A stretch of 45,887 nucleotides of DNA from Pseudomonadota bacterium (GTDB taxonomy: Bacteria > Pseudomonadota > Gammaproteobacteria > Burkholderiales > Sulfuriferulaceae): the NCBI GenBank assembly GCA_021795395.1, contig JAJYPN010000022.1, forward strand, positions 1 through 45,887, written 5' to 3'. The notes under the pieces were generated by a model. The model was not told the DNA's origin and ran no database searches. It saw only the letters and a list, made by a program, of their open reading frames with translations. Position numbers and translations under genes: made by a program. Shown one piece after another: positions 17,084 through 27,601 of the stretch. The number at the start of each line of letters is the position of its first letter. The first letter of the stretch is position 1.

Positions 17084-19282
17084 ATGCGCGTTTTCCTTTT
17101 CATATTTTATCTATCAAGCCACATCATTGGCGTTTATGCTGCCGATTTTCTCGAACCCGAGCATGCCTTCCGGTTTTCTGCGCAACTGATTTCCGGTAAC
17201 CGGATAGAAGTGGTTTACGATATCGCGCCCGGTTATTATCTCTATCGCGACAAATTCAAATTCAGCGCTGAAGGCGCAACGCTCGGCGCGCCGGTTTTTC
17301 CCGCAGCACAAACCAAGCAGGACCCCAATTTCGGCGTGATGCAAATTTATCACCGCAGGGTCGCTATCGATTTACCTTACCATCCGGACACCGCCACATT
17401 TCGCTTGACCAGTGTTGCCCAGGGCTGCGCCGAAGCAGGCATCTGCTATACACCGGTAACGAACATCGCCCGTTTTACCGTGCCGGTCGCATCCCCGATC
17501 GCTCCGCTAGCTGCCAGTACCTCCGCAAACGTCTCTTCGCCCACTCCGCACCTGCCGCACCCTCCCGCCTTCCTGTCACCGGACCAGGCCTTCGGAGTAC
17601 AACTGGTTTCAATCGGCCCGGATATGCTGCAAGCCCGATTCAAGGTAGCTCCGCGATATTATCTGTACCAGGACAAACTGAATTTTGCCGTCAAGCGGCC
17701 TGCCGGGCTTGCTATCAAGAAGGCGATTTTCCCTGCGCCGGAAATCAAATCCGACCCGAATTTCGGGCAAATGAAAGTTTATCATCACGATTTTGCGGTA
17801 AATCTGCCTCTCTCCCGACCGCTGCACGCCGGCGAACCGGTGCAGATAATCACCGGGTACCAGGGATGCAGCGAACTGGGGATCTGCTATCCGCCGCAAA
17901 CCCGCGTCATCGCCCCGGCAGACAACGCCGCGCATGGCGGTAATTCTTCCGCTGCCGGCGCAATCAATCCCGCCGAATCGACGACTGACAGTTCCGGCCA
18001 TATCGAAAGCGTGTTGCATGGCGGCAATTTCTGGATCATCATCGCCACCTTTTTCGGCGCCGGATTGCTGCTTGCACTGACGCCATGTGTGTTTCCGATG
18101 ATCCCTATCCTGTCGGGCATTATCGCGGGCCAACGGCAGGTAACCCGACTTTCCGGTTTTCTACTTTCGTTCGCCTACGTCCTCGGAATGGCGATCACCT
18201 ACGCGCTGGTTGGGGTGGTTGCAGCTTTATCGGGCACGCTGATTTCCAATACGCTGCAAAATCCGCTTGCGCTATCGATAGGTGCGGCAATATTTGTAAT
18301 ATTGTCGCTATCGATGTTCGGTTTTTTTGAATTGCAATTGCCCAGTTTCATTCAAAGCAAATTTTCCGATGCCAGCAATCGTATCAAGGGCGGCAATTTC
18401 ATCGGCGTTTTCGTCATGGGCGCATTATCGGCGCTTATCGTCGGGCCTTGCGTAGCGCCCCCCCTTGCGGCAGCGCTGGCGTACATCGCACAAACGGGCA
18501 ATACGATGCTAGGCGGCTGGGCGCTGTTTTCACTGGCGCTGGGTATGGGCATGCCCTTGTTGCTGGTGGGCTTGTCTGCAGGCGCCTTGCTGCCAAGGGC
18601 GGGCGGCTGGATGAATGCGATCAAACAATTTTTCGGCGTGCTGATGCTGGGTGTGGCAATCTGGCTGATCGCTCCCTTGATCGCCGTCTGGCTGCAAATG
18701 CTGTTATGGGCGACATTGCTGATCGTATCCGCCGTTTATTGGCACGCCCTGGACGGCGTACCGCATAATGCTTCGGGATGGCGCCGCGTGTGGAAAGGCT
18801 TTGCTTTCATCCTGCTCCTGGCCGGCGCGACATTATTATCGGGCATGCTGGGAGGCAGTCGCGATATATTTCAACCGCTGGCGATTTTTCAAGCCGCCGC
18901 TGCGCACGATTCCACCCGGAAAACGCTGACCTTTCAACCCGTGCATGATCTTGCCGGGCTCGAGGCGGCTCTCGCCCGCGCCGGCGGCAAGCCCGTCATG
19001 CTGGATTTTTACGCGGACTGGTGCACTTCTTGCAAAGAAATGGAGCACAATACCTTTAACGATCCGGCCATACATCATCGACTGGAAAAGATGACGCTGC
19101 TCCAGGCCGATATTACTGCCAGCACGCCGGATGATACCGCCTTGCGCAAACGGTTCGGCGTGTTCGGACCCCCGGCATTGATTTTTTTCGACACTCAAGG
19201 CAAGGAAATACGCGATCATGTCATCGGCTATCAAACACCTGCAGAATTTTCCCGTACACTGGATAAGTATTCTTCTCGATGA
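17084..19282 (+). CDS. dsbD: thiol:disulfide interchange protein DsbD with two N-terminal domains
   Basis: 732 residues, longer than the roughly 565 of E. coli DsbD. A signal peptide (1-19) is followed by two DsbD-alpha-like domains: about 25-135 with the cysteine pair Cys115/Cys121 (GCAEAGIC) and about 165-280 with Cys262/Cys268 (GCSELGIC). An eight-helix membrane domain (about 315-590) carries Cys335 (TPCVFPM) and Cys456 (GPCVAPP), and a C-terminal thioredoxin domain has WCTSC at 646-650. DsbD carries electrons from cytoplasmic thioredoxin to periplasmic disulfide isomerases and cytochrome c maturation. GGAG lies before the ATG. Its stop overlaps the start of a TlpA-like gene. Confidence 0.96.
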   Translation: MRVFLFIFYLSSHIIGVYAADFLEPEHAFRFSAQLISGNRIEVVYDIAPGYYLYRDKFKFSAEGATLGAPVFPAAQTKQDPNFGVMQIYHRRVAIDLPYHPDTATFRLTSVAQGCAEAGICYTPVTNIARFTVPVASPIAPLAASTSANVSSPTPHLPHPPAFLSPDQAFGVQLVSIGPDMLQARFKVAPRYYLYQDKLNFAVKRPAGLAIKKAIFPAPEIKSDPNFGQMKVYHHDFAVNLPLSRPLHAGEPVQIITGYQGCSELGICYPPQTRVIAPADNAAHGGNSSAAGAINPAESTTDSSGHIESVLHGGNFWIIIATFFGAGLLLALTPCVFPMIPILSGIIAGQRQVTRLSGFLLSFAYVLGMAITYALVGVVAALSGTLISNTLQNPLALSIGAAIFVILSLSMFGFFELQLPSFIQSKFSDASNRIKGGNFIGVFVMGALSALIVGPCVAPPLAAALAYIAQTGNTMLGGWALFSLALGMGMPLLLVGLSAGALLPRAGGWMNAIKQFFGVLMLGVAIWLIAPLIAVWLQMLLWATLLIVSAVYWHALDGVPHNASGWRRVWKGFAFILLLAGATLLSGMLGGSRDIFQPLAIFQAAAAHDSTRKTLTFQPVHDLAGLEAALARAGGKPVMLDFYADWCTSCKEMEHNTFNDPAIHHRLEKMTLLQADITASTPDDTALRKRFGVFGPPALIFFDTQGKEIRDHVIGYQTPAEFSRTLDKYSSR

Positions 19283-19806
19283 TGAATAAGAGTTCCTGGC
19301 TGGTCGCCATTGTACTTGTGTTAGGCATAGGCTATTCGGGCTTGCAGTTTTATCACGCGCCGCGTCCGAAACAGCTTTCTTCGGCTGCGATTTTCAATGC
19401 GCAACTTCCCGATCTGGCAGGCGTACGCCAACCGTTACGGCAATGGCGGGGAAAGCTTCTGGTCGTCAATTTCTGGGCGAGCTGGTGTCCCCCCTGTCAA
19501 CGCGAAATCCCGGGCTTTATCCATTTGCAACAACTGTACGGCGCTCAAGGCTTGCAATTCATCGGCATAGCCATCGACGACAAGGCGGCGGTGCAAGCGT
19601 ATGCAAATCAAACCGGCTTTAACTATCCCATCCTCGTCAGCGATCTGGAAGGCGTCTCGCTGGCGCAAGCGAGCGGTAATTATTCGGGCGGCCTGCCTTA
19701 TACGGTCATTATCGATCCGCAGGGCAAAATCGTCGCAGCGGGCCCGGGAGAAATGAGCGAGCAGGAATTAAGCAATTTGCTGCTTCCCATATTACAGAAA
19801 CATTAA
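19279..19806 (+). CDS. TlpA/ResA-like periplasmic thioredoxin
   Basis: 175 residues with an N-terminal membrane anchor (SSWLVAIVLVLGIGYSGLQF) and a redoxin domain with the active site WASWCPPCQREIPG near residues 70-83. TPR-free TlpA-like proteins reduce disulfides in the periplasm, often in cytochrome c or oxidase assembly. The overlap ATGA with the dsbD stop implies coupling, and DsbD is a likely electron donor. A second ATG at 19282 is an equal candidate for the start. Confidence 0.92.
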   Translation: MMNKSSWLVAIVLVLGIGYSGLQFYHAPRPKQLSSAAIFNAQLPDLAGVRQPLRQWRGKLLVVNFWASWCPPCQREIPGFIHLQQLYGAQGLQFIGIAIDDKAAVQAYANQTGFNYPILVSDLEGVSLAQASGNYSGGLPYTVIIDPQGKIVAAGPGEMSEQELSNLLLPILQKH

Positions 19807-19872
19807 AGTCAGAACCGGCTATTTTCGTTAAACGTCTGGACATTACCGTCTAATTTCGGCAAACTTGCGCCT

Positions 19873-20346
19873 ATGGATAATCCAGCGATCGATTCCAAAC
19901 CGCTTTTGCATGTGCTCGTTCTGCATGGCCCTAACTTGAATATGCTCGGGGTGCGCGAACCCGCACACTACGGCACCAATACCCTGGCGGATATCAATAT
20001 CCGGCTGCAAGTGCGCGCCCGAGCGGCCAATACGATATTGAGCGATTTCCAGACCAATAGCGAAGCCGCAATGATCGAACAGATTCATGCAGCTTATCAG
20101 AAAGTCGATTTCATACTTATCAATCCAGCCGCCTTTACTCATACCAGCATTGCGATACGCGATGCGCTGGCGGCGGTGGCGATTCCCTTTATCGAAATCC
20201 ATTTATCCAATATCCACGCCCGCGAGCCCTTTCGCCATCATTCGCATTTCAGCGATCTGGCAGTTGGCGTAATCAGCGGTTTAGGCGCTTACGGTTACGA
20301 ACTTGCACTCGAATACGTGCTAACCCACCATACTCACAAGGCTTGA
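19873..20346 (+). CDS. aroQ: 3-dehydroquinate dehydratase, type II
   Basis: 157 residues. [18 protein letters not shown] near residues 17-34 carries the catalytic Tyr; [16 protein letters not shown] and [17 protein letters not shown] carry the active-site His and the substrate loop. It dehydrates 3-dehydroquinate in the shikimate pathway. It is slightly longer at the N-terminus than most family members (about 145). It heads the aroQ-accB-accC-prmA-DUF3426 cluster that is conserved in betaproteobacteria, five bases ahead of accB. Confidence 0.97.
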   Translation: MDNPAIDSKPLLHVLVLHGPNLNMLGVREPAHYGTNTLADINIRLQVRARAANTILSDFQTNSEAAMIEQIHAAYQKVDFILINPAAFTHTSIAIRDALAAVAIPFIEIHLSNIHAREPFRHHSHFSDLAVGVISGLGAYGYELALEYVLTHHTHKA

Positions 20347-20351
20347 ATATC

Positions 20352-20807
20352 ATGGACCTGAGAAAACTCAAAAAACTCATCGATCTCGTCGAAGAATCGG
20401 GCATTGCCGAACTGGAAATCACCGAAGGAGAAGAAAAGGTCAGAATTGCGCGAGCATCCCCGACTCCAGCTCATCAGCCTTTTTATATGGGCGCCATGCC
20501 CATGGCCACCGCAATACCTGCTTCCCCCGTTGCCGCACCTGCTTCCGCAACCGCAGGGGAGCCCGCAATCGAAGGTCATGTGGTCAAATCGCCCATGGTC
20601 GGTACGTTTTACCGGGCAGCCAGCCCCGGAGCGAAGTCGTTTGTCGAATTGGGGCAAAGCGTCTCCGTCGGCGACACCCTATGCATTATCGAAGCGATGA
20701 AACTGCTAAACGAAATCGAATCCGATCATGCCGGCGTAATAAAAGCCATTATGGTCGAAAATGGACAGCCGGTCGAATACGGCGAACCATTATTCATTAT
20801 TGGCTAA
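20352..20807 (+). CDS. accB: biotin carboxyl carrier protein of acetyl-CoA carboxylase
   Basis: 151 residues. An N-terminal helix ([20 protein letters not shown]), a Pro/Ala-rich linker (about 37-72) and the biotinyl domain with Lys117 in [10 protein letters not shown]. Biotin is carboxylated by AccC and passed to acetyl-CoA by AccAD, the first committed step of fatty acid synthesis. A TTG three codons upstream is in frame but the ATG at 20352 fits the family. It is followed by accC after 25 bp. Confidence 0.98.
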   Translation: MDLRKLKKLIDLVEESGIAELEITEGEEKVRIARASPTPAHQPFYMGAMPMATAIPASPVAAPASATAGEPAIEGHVVKSPMVGTFYRAASPGAKSFVELGQSVSVGDTLCIIEAMKLLNEIESDHAGVIKAIMVENGQPVEYGEPLFIIG

Positions 20808-20832
20808 TTCCACCTCAAAAAACAGGCCGCTC

Positions 20833-22185
20833 ATGTTTGAAAAAATTCTTATCGCCAATCGTGGCGAGATTGCTTTGCGGATACAGCGGGCGTGTCGGGA
20901 AATGGGGATCAAAACGGTCGCCGTGCATTCGGAAGCCGACGCCGACGCGAAATACGTCAAGCTAGCGGACGAATCCGTTTGCATCGGGCCGGCCGCTTCC
21001 GCGCTAAGCTATCTGAACGTCCCTGCCATCATCAGCGCGGCGGAACTGACCGATGCCGAAGCGATCCATCCCGGTTACGGTTTTCTCTCCGAAAATGCCG
21101 ATTTCGCCGAACGGGTCGAATCGTCCGGATTTGTTTTTATCGGCCCCAGACCGGAAACCATACGATTAATGGGCGATAAGGTTTCTGCCAAAAACGCGAT
21201 GAAAGCATCCGGAGTGCCCTGCGTTCCCGGCTCCGACGGCGCGTTGCCGGAAGATCCCGAAGAAATCCGCCGCATAGCCAAGGAAATCGGCTACCCGATT
21301 ATCATCAAGGCCGCCGGCGGAGGTGGAGGACGAGGCATGCGCGTCGTGCACAGCGACGGCGCATTGCTCAACGCTGTCGCCATGACCCAGGCCGAAGCGC
21401 AAGCGGCATTCGGCAACCCTGTCGTTTATATGGAGCGCTATTTGCAAAAGCCGCGTCATATAGAAATTCAGATCCTGGCCGACACTCACGGCAATGCCAT
21501 TCATCTCGGCGAACGCGATTGTTCGATGCAGCGGCGTCATCAAAAAGTGCTGGAAGAAGCGCCAGCTCGGGGGCTGGATCCGAAACTACGCGACAAGATA
21601 GGCGAACGTTGCGCGGCCGCCTGTCGAAAAATCAATTATCGCGGCGCCGGAACGTTTGAATTTCTGTACGAAGACGGCGAATTCTTTTTCATAGAAATGA
21701 ATACCCGACTGCAGGTCGAACATCCGGTGACCGAATTGATCACCGGAATCGATATTGTGCAGGAGCAAATTAATGTCGCTGCCGGTATGCCACTGCATTA
21801 CAAGCAGAAAGACGTTCTCCTGCGCGGCCATGCGATCGAATGCCGCATTAACGCCGAGCATCCCTATACGTTCATGCCGTCGCCAGGCCGGATTACCGCT
21901 TATCATGCCCCTGGAGGTCCGGGCATACGGGTCGATTCACACGTTTACCAGAATTACTGGGTGCCGTCACATTACGATTCCATGATAGGTAAGCTGCTGG
22001 CTTACGGTACTACCCGCGAACAGGCTATTGCGCGTATGCGTACGGCGCTGATGGAAATGATCGTCGAAGGAGTGAATACCAACATCGTATTGCATCAAGC
22101 TCTCATGCACGATCAGAATTTCATCGAGGGCGGTACCAGCATCCATTATCTGGAACAAAAGCTGGCGAAAGCCACGCCAAAATAG
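20833..22185 (+). CDS. accC: biotin carboxylase subunit of acetyl-CoA carboxylase
   Basis: 450 residues, normal for the family. [17 protein letters not shown] at the start, the ATP-grasp glycine loop [12 protein letters not shown] near residues 159-170, the biotin carboxylase signature [16 protein letters not shown] and [14 protein letters not shown]. It carboxylates the biotin of AccB using ATP and bicarbonate. The frame is open 24 codons further upstream within accB, but the ATG at 20833 matches the universal N-terminus. Confidence 0.98.
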   Translation: MFEKILIANRGEIALRIQRACREMGIKTVAVHSEADADAKYVKLADESVCIGPAASALSYLNVPAIISAAELTDAEAIHPGYGFLSENADFAERVESSGFVFIGPRPETIRLMGDKVSAKNAMKASGVPCVPGSDGALPEDPEEIRRIAKEIGYPIIIKAAGGGGGRGMRVVHSDGALLNAVAMTQAEAQAAFGNPVVYMERYLQKPRHIEIQILADTHGNAIHLGERDCSMQRRHQKVLEEAPARGLDPKLRDKIGERCAAACRKINYRGAGTFEFLYEDGEFFFIEMNTRLQVEHPVTELITGIDIVQEQINVAAGMPLHYKQKDVLLRGHAIECRINAEHPYTFMPSPGRITAYHAPGGPGIRVDSHVYQNYWVPSHYDSMIGKLLAYGTTREQAIARMRTALMEMIVEGVNTNIVLHQALMHDQNFIEGGTSIHYLEQKLAKATPK

Positions 22186-22197
22186 GATTTCATATTT

Positions 22198-23088
22198 ATG
22201 CCATGGCAATCCGTCAGTCTCCCTGCCACCGAAGCAGAAGCGGAATCCTTATCCGAGGCGCTGATGGAGTCGGGTGCGCTTGCTGTCAGCATGGAAGACG
22301 AGGCGGCAGGTACTTCGGACGAATCGCCCGTGTTTGGCGAACCCGGAATGCCGACCAATGCGTTGTGGCAAAGCAATCTCGTTGTCTGCCTGTTCGATCA
22401 GGACGCCAACGTACCACAGATTCTGGAAACGGCCGCCACTGCCGTCAATTATCGGCTACCCGATTATCGTATCGAACCGGTCGCTGAACAGGACTGGGTA
22501 CGAATGACGCAAGCTGAATTTGCACCTATCGCCATTTCAGCTCGTTTATGGATAATACCCAGCTGGCATACGCCCCCCGATCCCGGCGCCATTAACCTGG
22601 TGCTTGATCCCGGCCTGGCCTTCGGCACCGGCTCGCATCCGACAACGCGATTATGCCTGCAATGGCTGGAACAGAACGTTCAGCCTGAGGATAGCGTTCT
22701 CGATTACGGCTGCGGTTCAGGAATATTGACGATAGCCGCGCTCAAATTCGGCGCCCGCCGGGCTTTCGGCGTGGATATCGATCCGCTTTCGATCACGACG
22801 GCCGGCGATAATGCGCTAATCAATCATGTACACGCGGAATTTTACCTGCCAGATACCGATCCGGGCATCCGTTGCAGCATCGTTATTGCGAACATTCTTA
22901 CCAATCCCTTATTGGCACTGGCGCCCTTGCTGGCGGACCGTTGCCTGCCAGGCGGCAAGCTGATGCTATCGGGGATTCTGGACGAACAGGTAGACAAAAT
23001 CATGCAGTCCTACCGGATCTGGTTCGAACTGAGCGTCTGGCGTAACGAAGAAGGTTGGGCCGCTCTGTCGGGCATCAAGCGGCTCTGA
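22198..23088 (+). CDS. prmA: ribosomal protein L11 methyltransferase
   Basis: 296 residues. The C-terminal SAM methyltransferase domain has VLDYGCGSGILTIAA near residues 166-180 and NILTNPL, a PrmA motif. LDPGLAFGTGSHPTTRLCL upstream of the SAM loop is specific to PrmA. It trimethylates ribosomal protein L11. AGGA lies ten bases before the ATG. The next gene starts two bases after its stop. Confidence 0.97.
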   Translation: MPWQSVSLPATEAEAESLSEALMESGALAVSMEDEAAGTSDESPVFGEPGMPTNALWQSNLVVCLFDQDANVPQILETAATAVNYRLPDYRIEPVAEQDWVRMTQAEFAPIAISARLWIIPSWHTPPDPGAINLVLDPGLAFGTGSHPTTRLCLQWLEQNVQPEDSVLDYGCGSGILTIAALKFGARRAFGVDIDPLSITTAGDNALINHVHAEFYLPDTDPGIRCSIVIANILTNPLLALAPLLADRCLPGGKLMLSGILDEQVDKIMQSYRIWFELSVWRNEEGWAALSGIKRL

Positions 23089-23090
23089 TC

Positions 23091-24173
23091 ATGCAAACCG
23101 TCTGCCCGATCTGCCATACGATATTCCGGGTAGCGGCAACAGCGCTGCACGATACGGACGGCATGGTGCAGTGCGGTGTCTGTGGCATGGTATTTAATGC
23201 CCATGCTCACTGGATAGCGACGACTACTCCGCTCGTCACATCCAGTATCGTACCGGATTCCAGTGAGAGCGATCATGAAGTCGCCGATGGCGGTATGGAT
23301 TCCGATTCTGCAGCCGAAGCTCTTGTTGCCCCAAGGGAACAATCTGCCGAATCCGATTTCCCGGCGACTATACAAGCAGATCACGCCATGTTGGCCGAAT
23401 CCTCTGAAACCGGCGCTGATCTGGATACGGCACTGGAGCACTCACGGCCTTTTGTGCCCCCGATGAACGCAGCGGCCGAGTCCGGACCGGTATCGGCTAT
23501 TGTCACAGAATCGGCAAGCGTGACATCAATCGAAGACCGTGATCAGGTTTACTTGCCGCCAAGCGCCCATGAATCTGCAATCGTTACAGATGAGCCGGCG
23601 CACCCGGATCTGGCGAAGCAAGCGCTCACAAATGAAGACTCGACAGACGAAGCTACGATTTCCGCAACTCCTGTCAATTTCCTTCCTTTTCGTAGAAAAA
23701 GACGCCCGCTGCTGTTTAGCGTTTTGAGTTCGGGTCTGATGGTCATGCTACTGCTGCAAATCGGTTATTTATACCGTAATCGCCTGGTGAGTCAGTTTCC
23801 GCGATTCAAACCTGCAGCGGCGAGTCTTTGCAAGGTGCTCGGGTGCCGTATCGCAGTACCACGTTCCATCGATGCTCTTAAAATCAGCAGCTCCGAGTTG
23901 ATCGCCGATCCCGCTCAGTCCAAATTGATTCATGTCAGTTTCGGGCTGGAAAACCTGTCCGACATCGCCGTCGCCTATCCATCCATTTCCCTGACGCTGT
24001 TCAACGATGCCGGTGAAATCGTTGTGAAGCGCAATTTTACATCCCGGGATTACGCAAGTTCCTCCGCCGTTACTTCCGGCATAGCGCCAGACGACGAAAT
24101 AGCCGGTAATTTGACCCTGAAACTCGATCAAATCAGCGTCAGCAATTATAAGTTATTGCTATTTTATCCCTAA
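23091..24173 (+). CDS. zinc-ribbon and DUF3426 domain protein
   Basis: 360 residues. The N-terminal MJ0042-type zinc ribbon has CPIC (residues 5-8) and CGVC (about 26-29). A long acidic, low-complexity linker runs to about residue 195, then a basic patch (FRRKRRP) and one membrane helix (about 205-225). The C-terminal part (about 250-355) matches the DUF3426 domain, expected in the periplasm. The family always follows prmA in betaproteobacteria but has no established function. The start at 23091, two bases after the prmA stop, places the zinc ribbon at the extreme N-terminus as in relatives. Confidence 0.85.
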   Translation: MQTVCPICHTIFRVAATALHDTDGMVQCGVCGMVFNAHAHWIATTTPLVTSSIVPDSSESDHEVADGGMDSDSAAEALVAPREQSAESDFPATIQADHAMLAESSETGADLDTALEHSRPFVPPMNAAAESGPVSAIVTESASVTSIEDRDQVYLPPSAHESAIVTDEPAHPDLAKQALTNEDSTDEATISATPVNFLPFRRKRRPLLFSVLSSGLMVMLLLQIGYLYRNRLVSQFPRFKPAAASLCKVLGCRIAVPRSIDALKISSSELIADPAQSKLIHVSFGLENLSDIAVAYPSISLTLFNDAGEIVVKRNFTSRDYASSSAVTSGIAPDDEIAGNLTLKLDQISVSNYKLLLFYP

Positions 24174-24294
24174 GCTTGCGAGCTTAAACCTGTAACGGCA
24201 GCTCAAGAGATAGAAATGTGCGTTCATCATTGTGCGGGGAACGCGCGACGAGGCTGAACGGATATTCCGGCCTGAAGAGTGAAAAGTAGCGAGA

Positions 24295-24675
24295 TTAAAG
24301 CATTCCGCGTTCGGCAAATGCTTCTTTCGCTGCCGCCAGCCCGTTCAGGGCGGCGGGGAAACCGGCGTACACGGCCATCTGTATAATGGTTTCGACGATT
24401 TCCGTGCTCGATAAACCTACATTCAACGCGGCGCCGATATGTATTTTCAACTGTGCTGGTGCACTGCCCATTGCCGTCAGTGCTGCAACAGTCGCCAATT
24501 CGCGTTGTTGCAGGCTCAGACCCGGCCGGCTATGAATTTCTCCGTAAGCGAACTCTATGATAAATCTGCCGAAATCGGGACAGATCGCCGAGAGGCTTTG
24601 CATAACGCTGTCGGCAGCTTCGGCATCGACTTCCTTCAGACGTTGCACCCCGCGCTCGTAGGCGGCACTATTCAT
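24295..24675 (-). CDS. carboxymuconolactone decarboxylase family protein
   Basis: 126 residues of the CMD fold: RPGLSLQQRELATVAALTAMGSAPAQLKIH (about 50-79) and LSSTEIVETIIQMAVYAGFPAALNGL near the C-terminus are characteristic of the YurZ/CMD group. The AhpD CxxC redox pair is absent, so it is not an AhpD peroxidase reductase. Real decarboxylase activity cannot be inferred. AAGGAA lies before the ATG. It stands alone between the DUF3426 gene (convergent) and the atp operon terminator. Confidence 0.85.
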   Translation of the reverse strand: MNSAAYERGVQRLKEVDAEAADSVMQSLSAICPDFGRFIIEFAYGEIHSRPGLSLQQRELATVAALTAMGSAPAQLKIHIGAALNVGLSSTEIVETIIQMAVYAGFPAALNGLAAAKEAFAERGML

Positions 24676-24739
24676 AAGCTATTCCTTTCGTCTGATAACC
24701 AGCATACATAAGTTTGCAAATGCTCACCCGGATCCAATA

Positions 24740-24773
24740 ACAAAAGGCAAATCCGTGAAGATTTGCCTTTTGT
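24740..24773. terminator. bidirectional terminator after the atp operon
   Basis: A perfect 14-bp stem (ACAAAAGGCAAATC at 24740-24753, loop CGTGAA, complement at 24760-24773) with A-rich and T-rich flanks on both strands. It lies 64 bp beyond the atpC stop and upstream of the CMD-family gene, so it ends atp transcription and insulates the next gene. Confidence 0.85.
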
Positions 24774-24837
24774 CAGTCACCAAGCGGGACATACCGTTAA
24801 CATCGATACGTTACAATAAATTCGCTGTCATCGATGT

Positions 24838-25257
24838 TTAATGCCGTTTCCTGAACTGGTGTATCGCCGCAATCTGCGCAATGGCTTCCGCCAGCTCCAT
24901 TTGTGCCCGCGCATAATCCATCTCGGAAGAGCGATCCCTCATGGCATCTTCGGCGCGACGTTTTGCTTCCAGCGCCTGCGCTTCGTCCAGATCCTGCCCG
25001 CGAATTGCCGTATCGGAAAGTATCGTTACCAAATGCGGCTGAACCTCCAGCATTCCACCGGAAACGTAAATCAGTTCTTCTTCCTGATCGGGCTTTTTGA
25101 TCCTCACCGATCCAGGCTTGATTTTGGTCAGCAATTGCGTATGCAGCGGATAGATACCCATTTCTCCCATTTCGGCGGGTACGATGATGAATTCGGCATC
25201 GCCGGAAAACAACGATGCTTCGGCGCTCACTATATCTACGTGTATGGTCGTTGCCAT
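24838..25257 (-). CDS. atpC: ATP synthase F1 epsilon subunit
   Basis: 139 residues. The N-terminal beta domain begins [18 protein letters not shown] and has the [19 protein letters not shown] motif; a C-terminal helical hairpin (about 90-135) is the inhibitory part. It is part of the central stalk of the F1Fo ATP synthase at the inner membrane. Last gene of the atp operon, 60 bp after atpD. Confidence 0.97.
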   Translation of the reverse strand: MATTIHVDIVSAEASLFSGDAEFIIVPAEMGEMGIYPLHTQLLTKIKPGSVRIKKPDQEEELIYVSGGMLEVQPHLVTILSDTAIRGQDLDEAQALEAKRRAEDAMRDRSSEMDYARAQMELAEAIAQIAAIHQFRKRH

Positions 25258-25317
25258 AAATATCTCTTTCCCTTACGTACGTTAGTCGGACGCGATTGTC
25301 TGACGCCCGGCCTGAAT

Positions 25318-26724
<1,407 letters not shown>

Positions 26725-27588
26725 TTAAACGGCCGCAGCACCTGCTACGATCTCGGAGAGTTCTTTGGTAATGGCGGCCTGTCGGGTCTTGTTATAGACC
26801 AACTTGAGTTCGCCTATTACGTTTTTGGCGTTATCGGAAGCAGCTTTCATCGCCACCATGCGCGCGCTTTGCTCGCAAGCCATGTTTTCAGCCACAGCTT
26901 GATATATCAACGCCTCAACATAGCGGATCAGCAAGGCATCCACAACTTCCTTGGCGTCGGGCTCGTAGATATAATCCCAGTAATGCTTCAAATCATCGTT
27001 GGCCGGCGCGGACAGAGGCAATAATTGGACCATCACCGGTTCCTGTTTCATCGTGTTGATGAAACGATTATAGAACACATGCAAGGTGTCGATTTTGCCT
27101 TCCCTGTAGGCGTCGAGCATCACCTTGACGGGACCGATCAGGCGATCCATATGCGGCGTATCGCCCAGCGCAACAACCTGAGACAGCACATTGGCACCGG
27201 AACGCTGCAGGAAACCGAGGCCTTTGTTGCCGATCGCGCTGACATCGACGCCCAGCTTGGCGGCATCCCATTTTTTCATCTGGTTGACCAGCAGACGCAG
27301 AATATTGGTATTCAGACCGCCGCATAATCCCTTGTCGGTGGTTACCACGATCGCGCCTACGCGTTTTTCATGATCCCGCTTGAGAACGAAAGGATGCTTG
27401 TACTCGGGATGCGCCTGAGACAAATGCGCGGCAACGTTAGCTATCTTTTCTGCATAGGGCCGGGCCGCCCGCATGCGCTCCTGCGCTTTACGCATTTTGG
27501 CAGCCGCGACCATTTCCATGGCTCGCGTGATCTTGCGCGTATTTTCTACGCTCTTGATCTTGGTTCGTATCTCTTTGCCTGACGCCAT
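26725..27588 (-). CDS. atpG: ATP synthase F1 gamma subunit
   Basis: 287 residues. [20 protein letters not shown] and [13 protein letters not shown] at the N-terminus and [15 protein letters not shown] near the C-terminus are the two helices of the rotor shaft. GGLNTNI lies between. The frame is open 15 codons upstream, but family alignment fixes the start at 27588, 13 bp after atpA. Confidence 0.98.
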   Translation of the reverse strand: MASGKEIRTKIKSVENTRKITRAMEMVAAAKMRKAQERMRAARPYAEKIANVAAHLSQAHPEYKHPFVLKRDHEKRVGAIVVTTDKGLCGGLNTNILRLLVNQMKKWDAAKLGVDVSAIGNKGLGFLQRSGANVLSQVVALGDTPHMDRLIGPVKVMLDAYREGKIDTLHVFYNRFINTMKQEPVMVQLLPLSAPANDDLKHYWDYIYEPDAKEVVDALLIRYVEALIYQAVAENMACEQSARMVAMKAASDNAKNVIGELKLVYNKTRQAAITKELSEIVAGAAAV

Positions 27589-27601
27589 GACGTTATTCCC
27601 G

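Noticed and set aside
24171..24186. 6-bp hairpin at the end of the DUF3426 gene as terminator
   Set aside because: The stem includes the stop codon and is not followed by a T run.
24295..24675. CMD-family gene as AhpD
   Set aside because: The CxxC active site of AhpD is absent.
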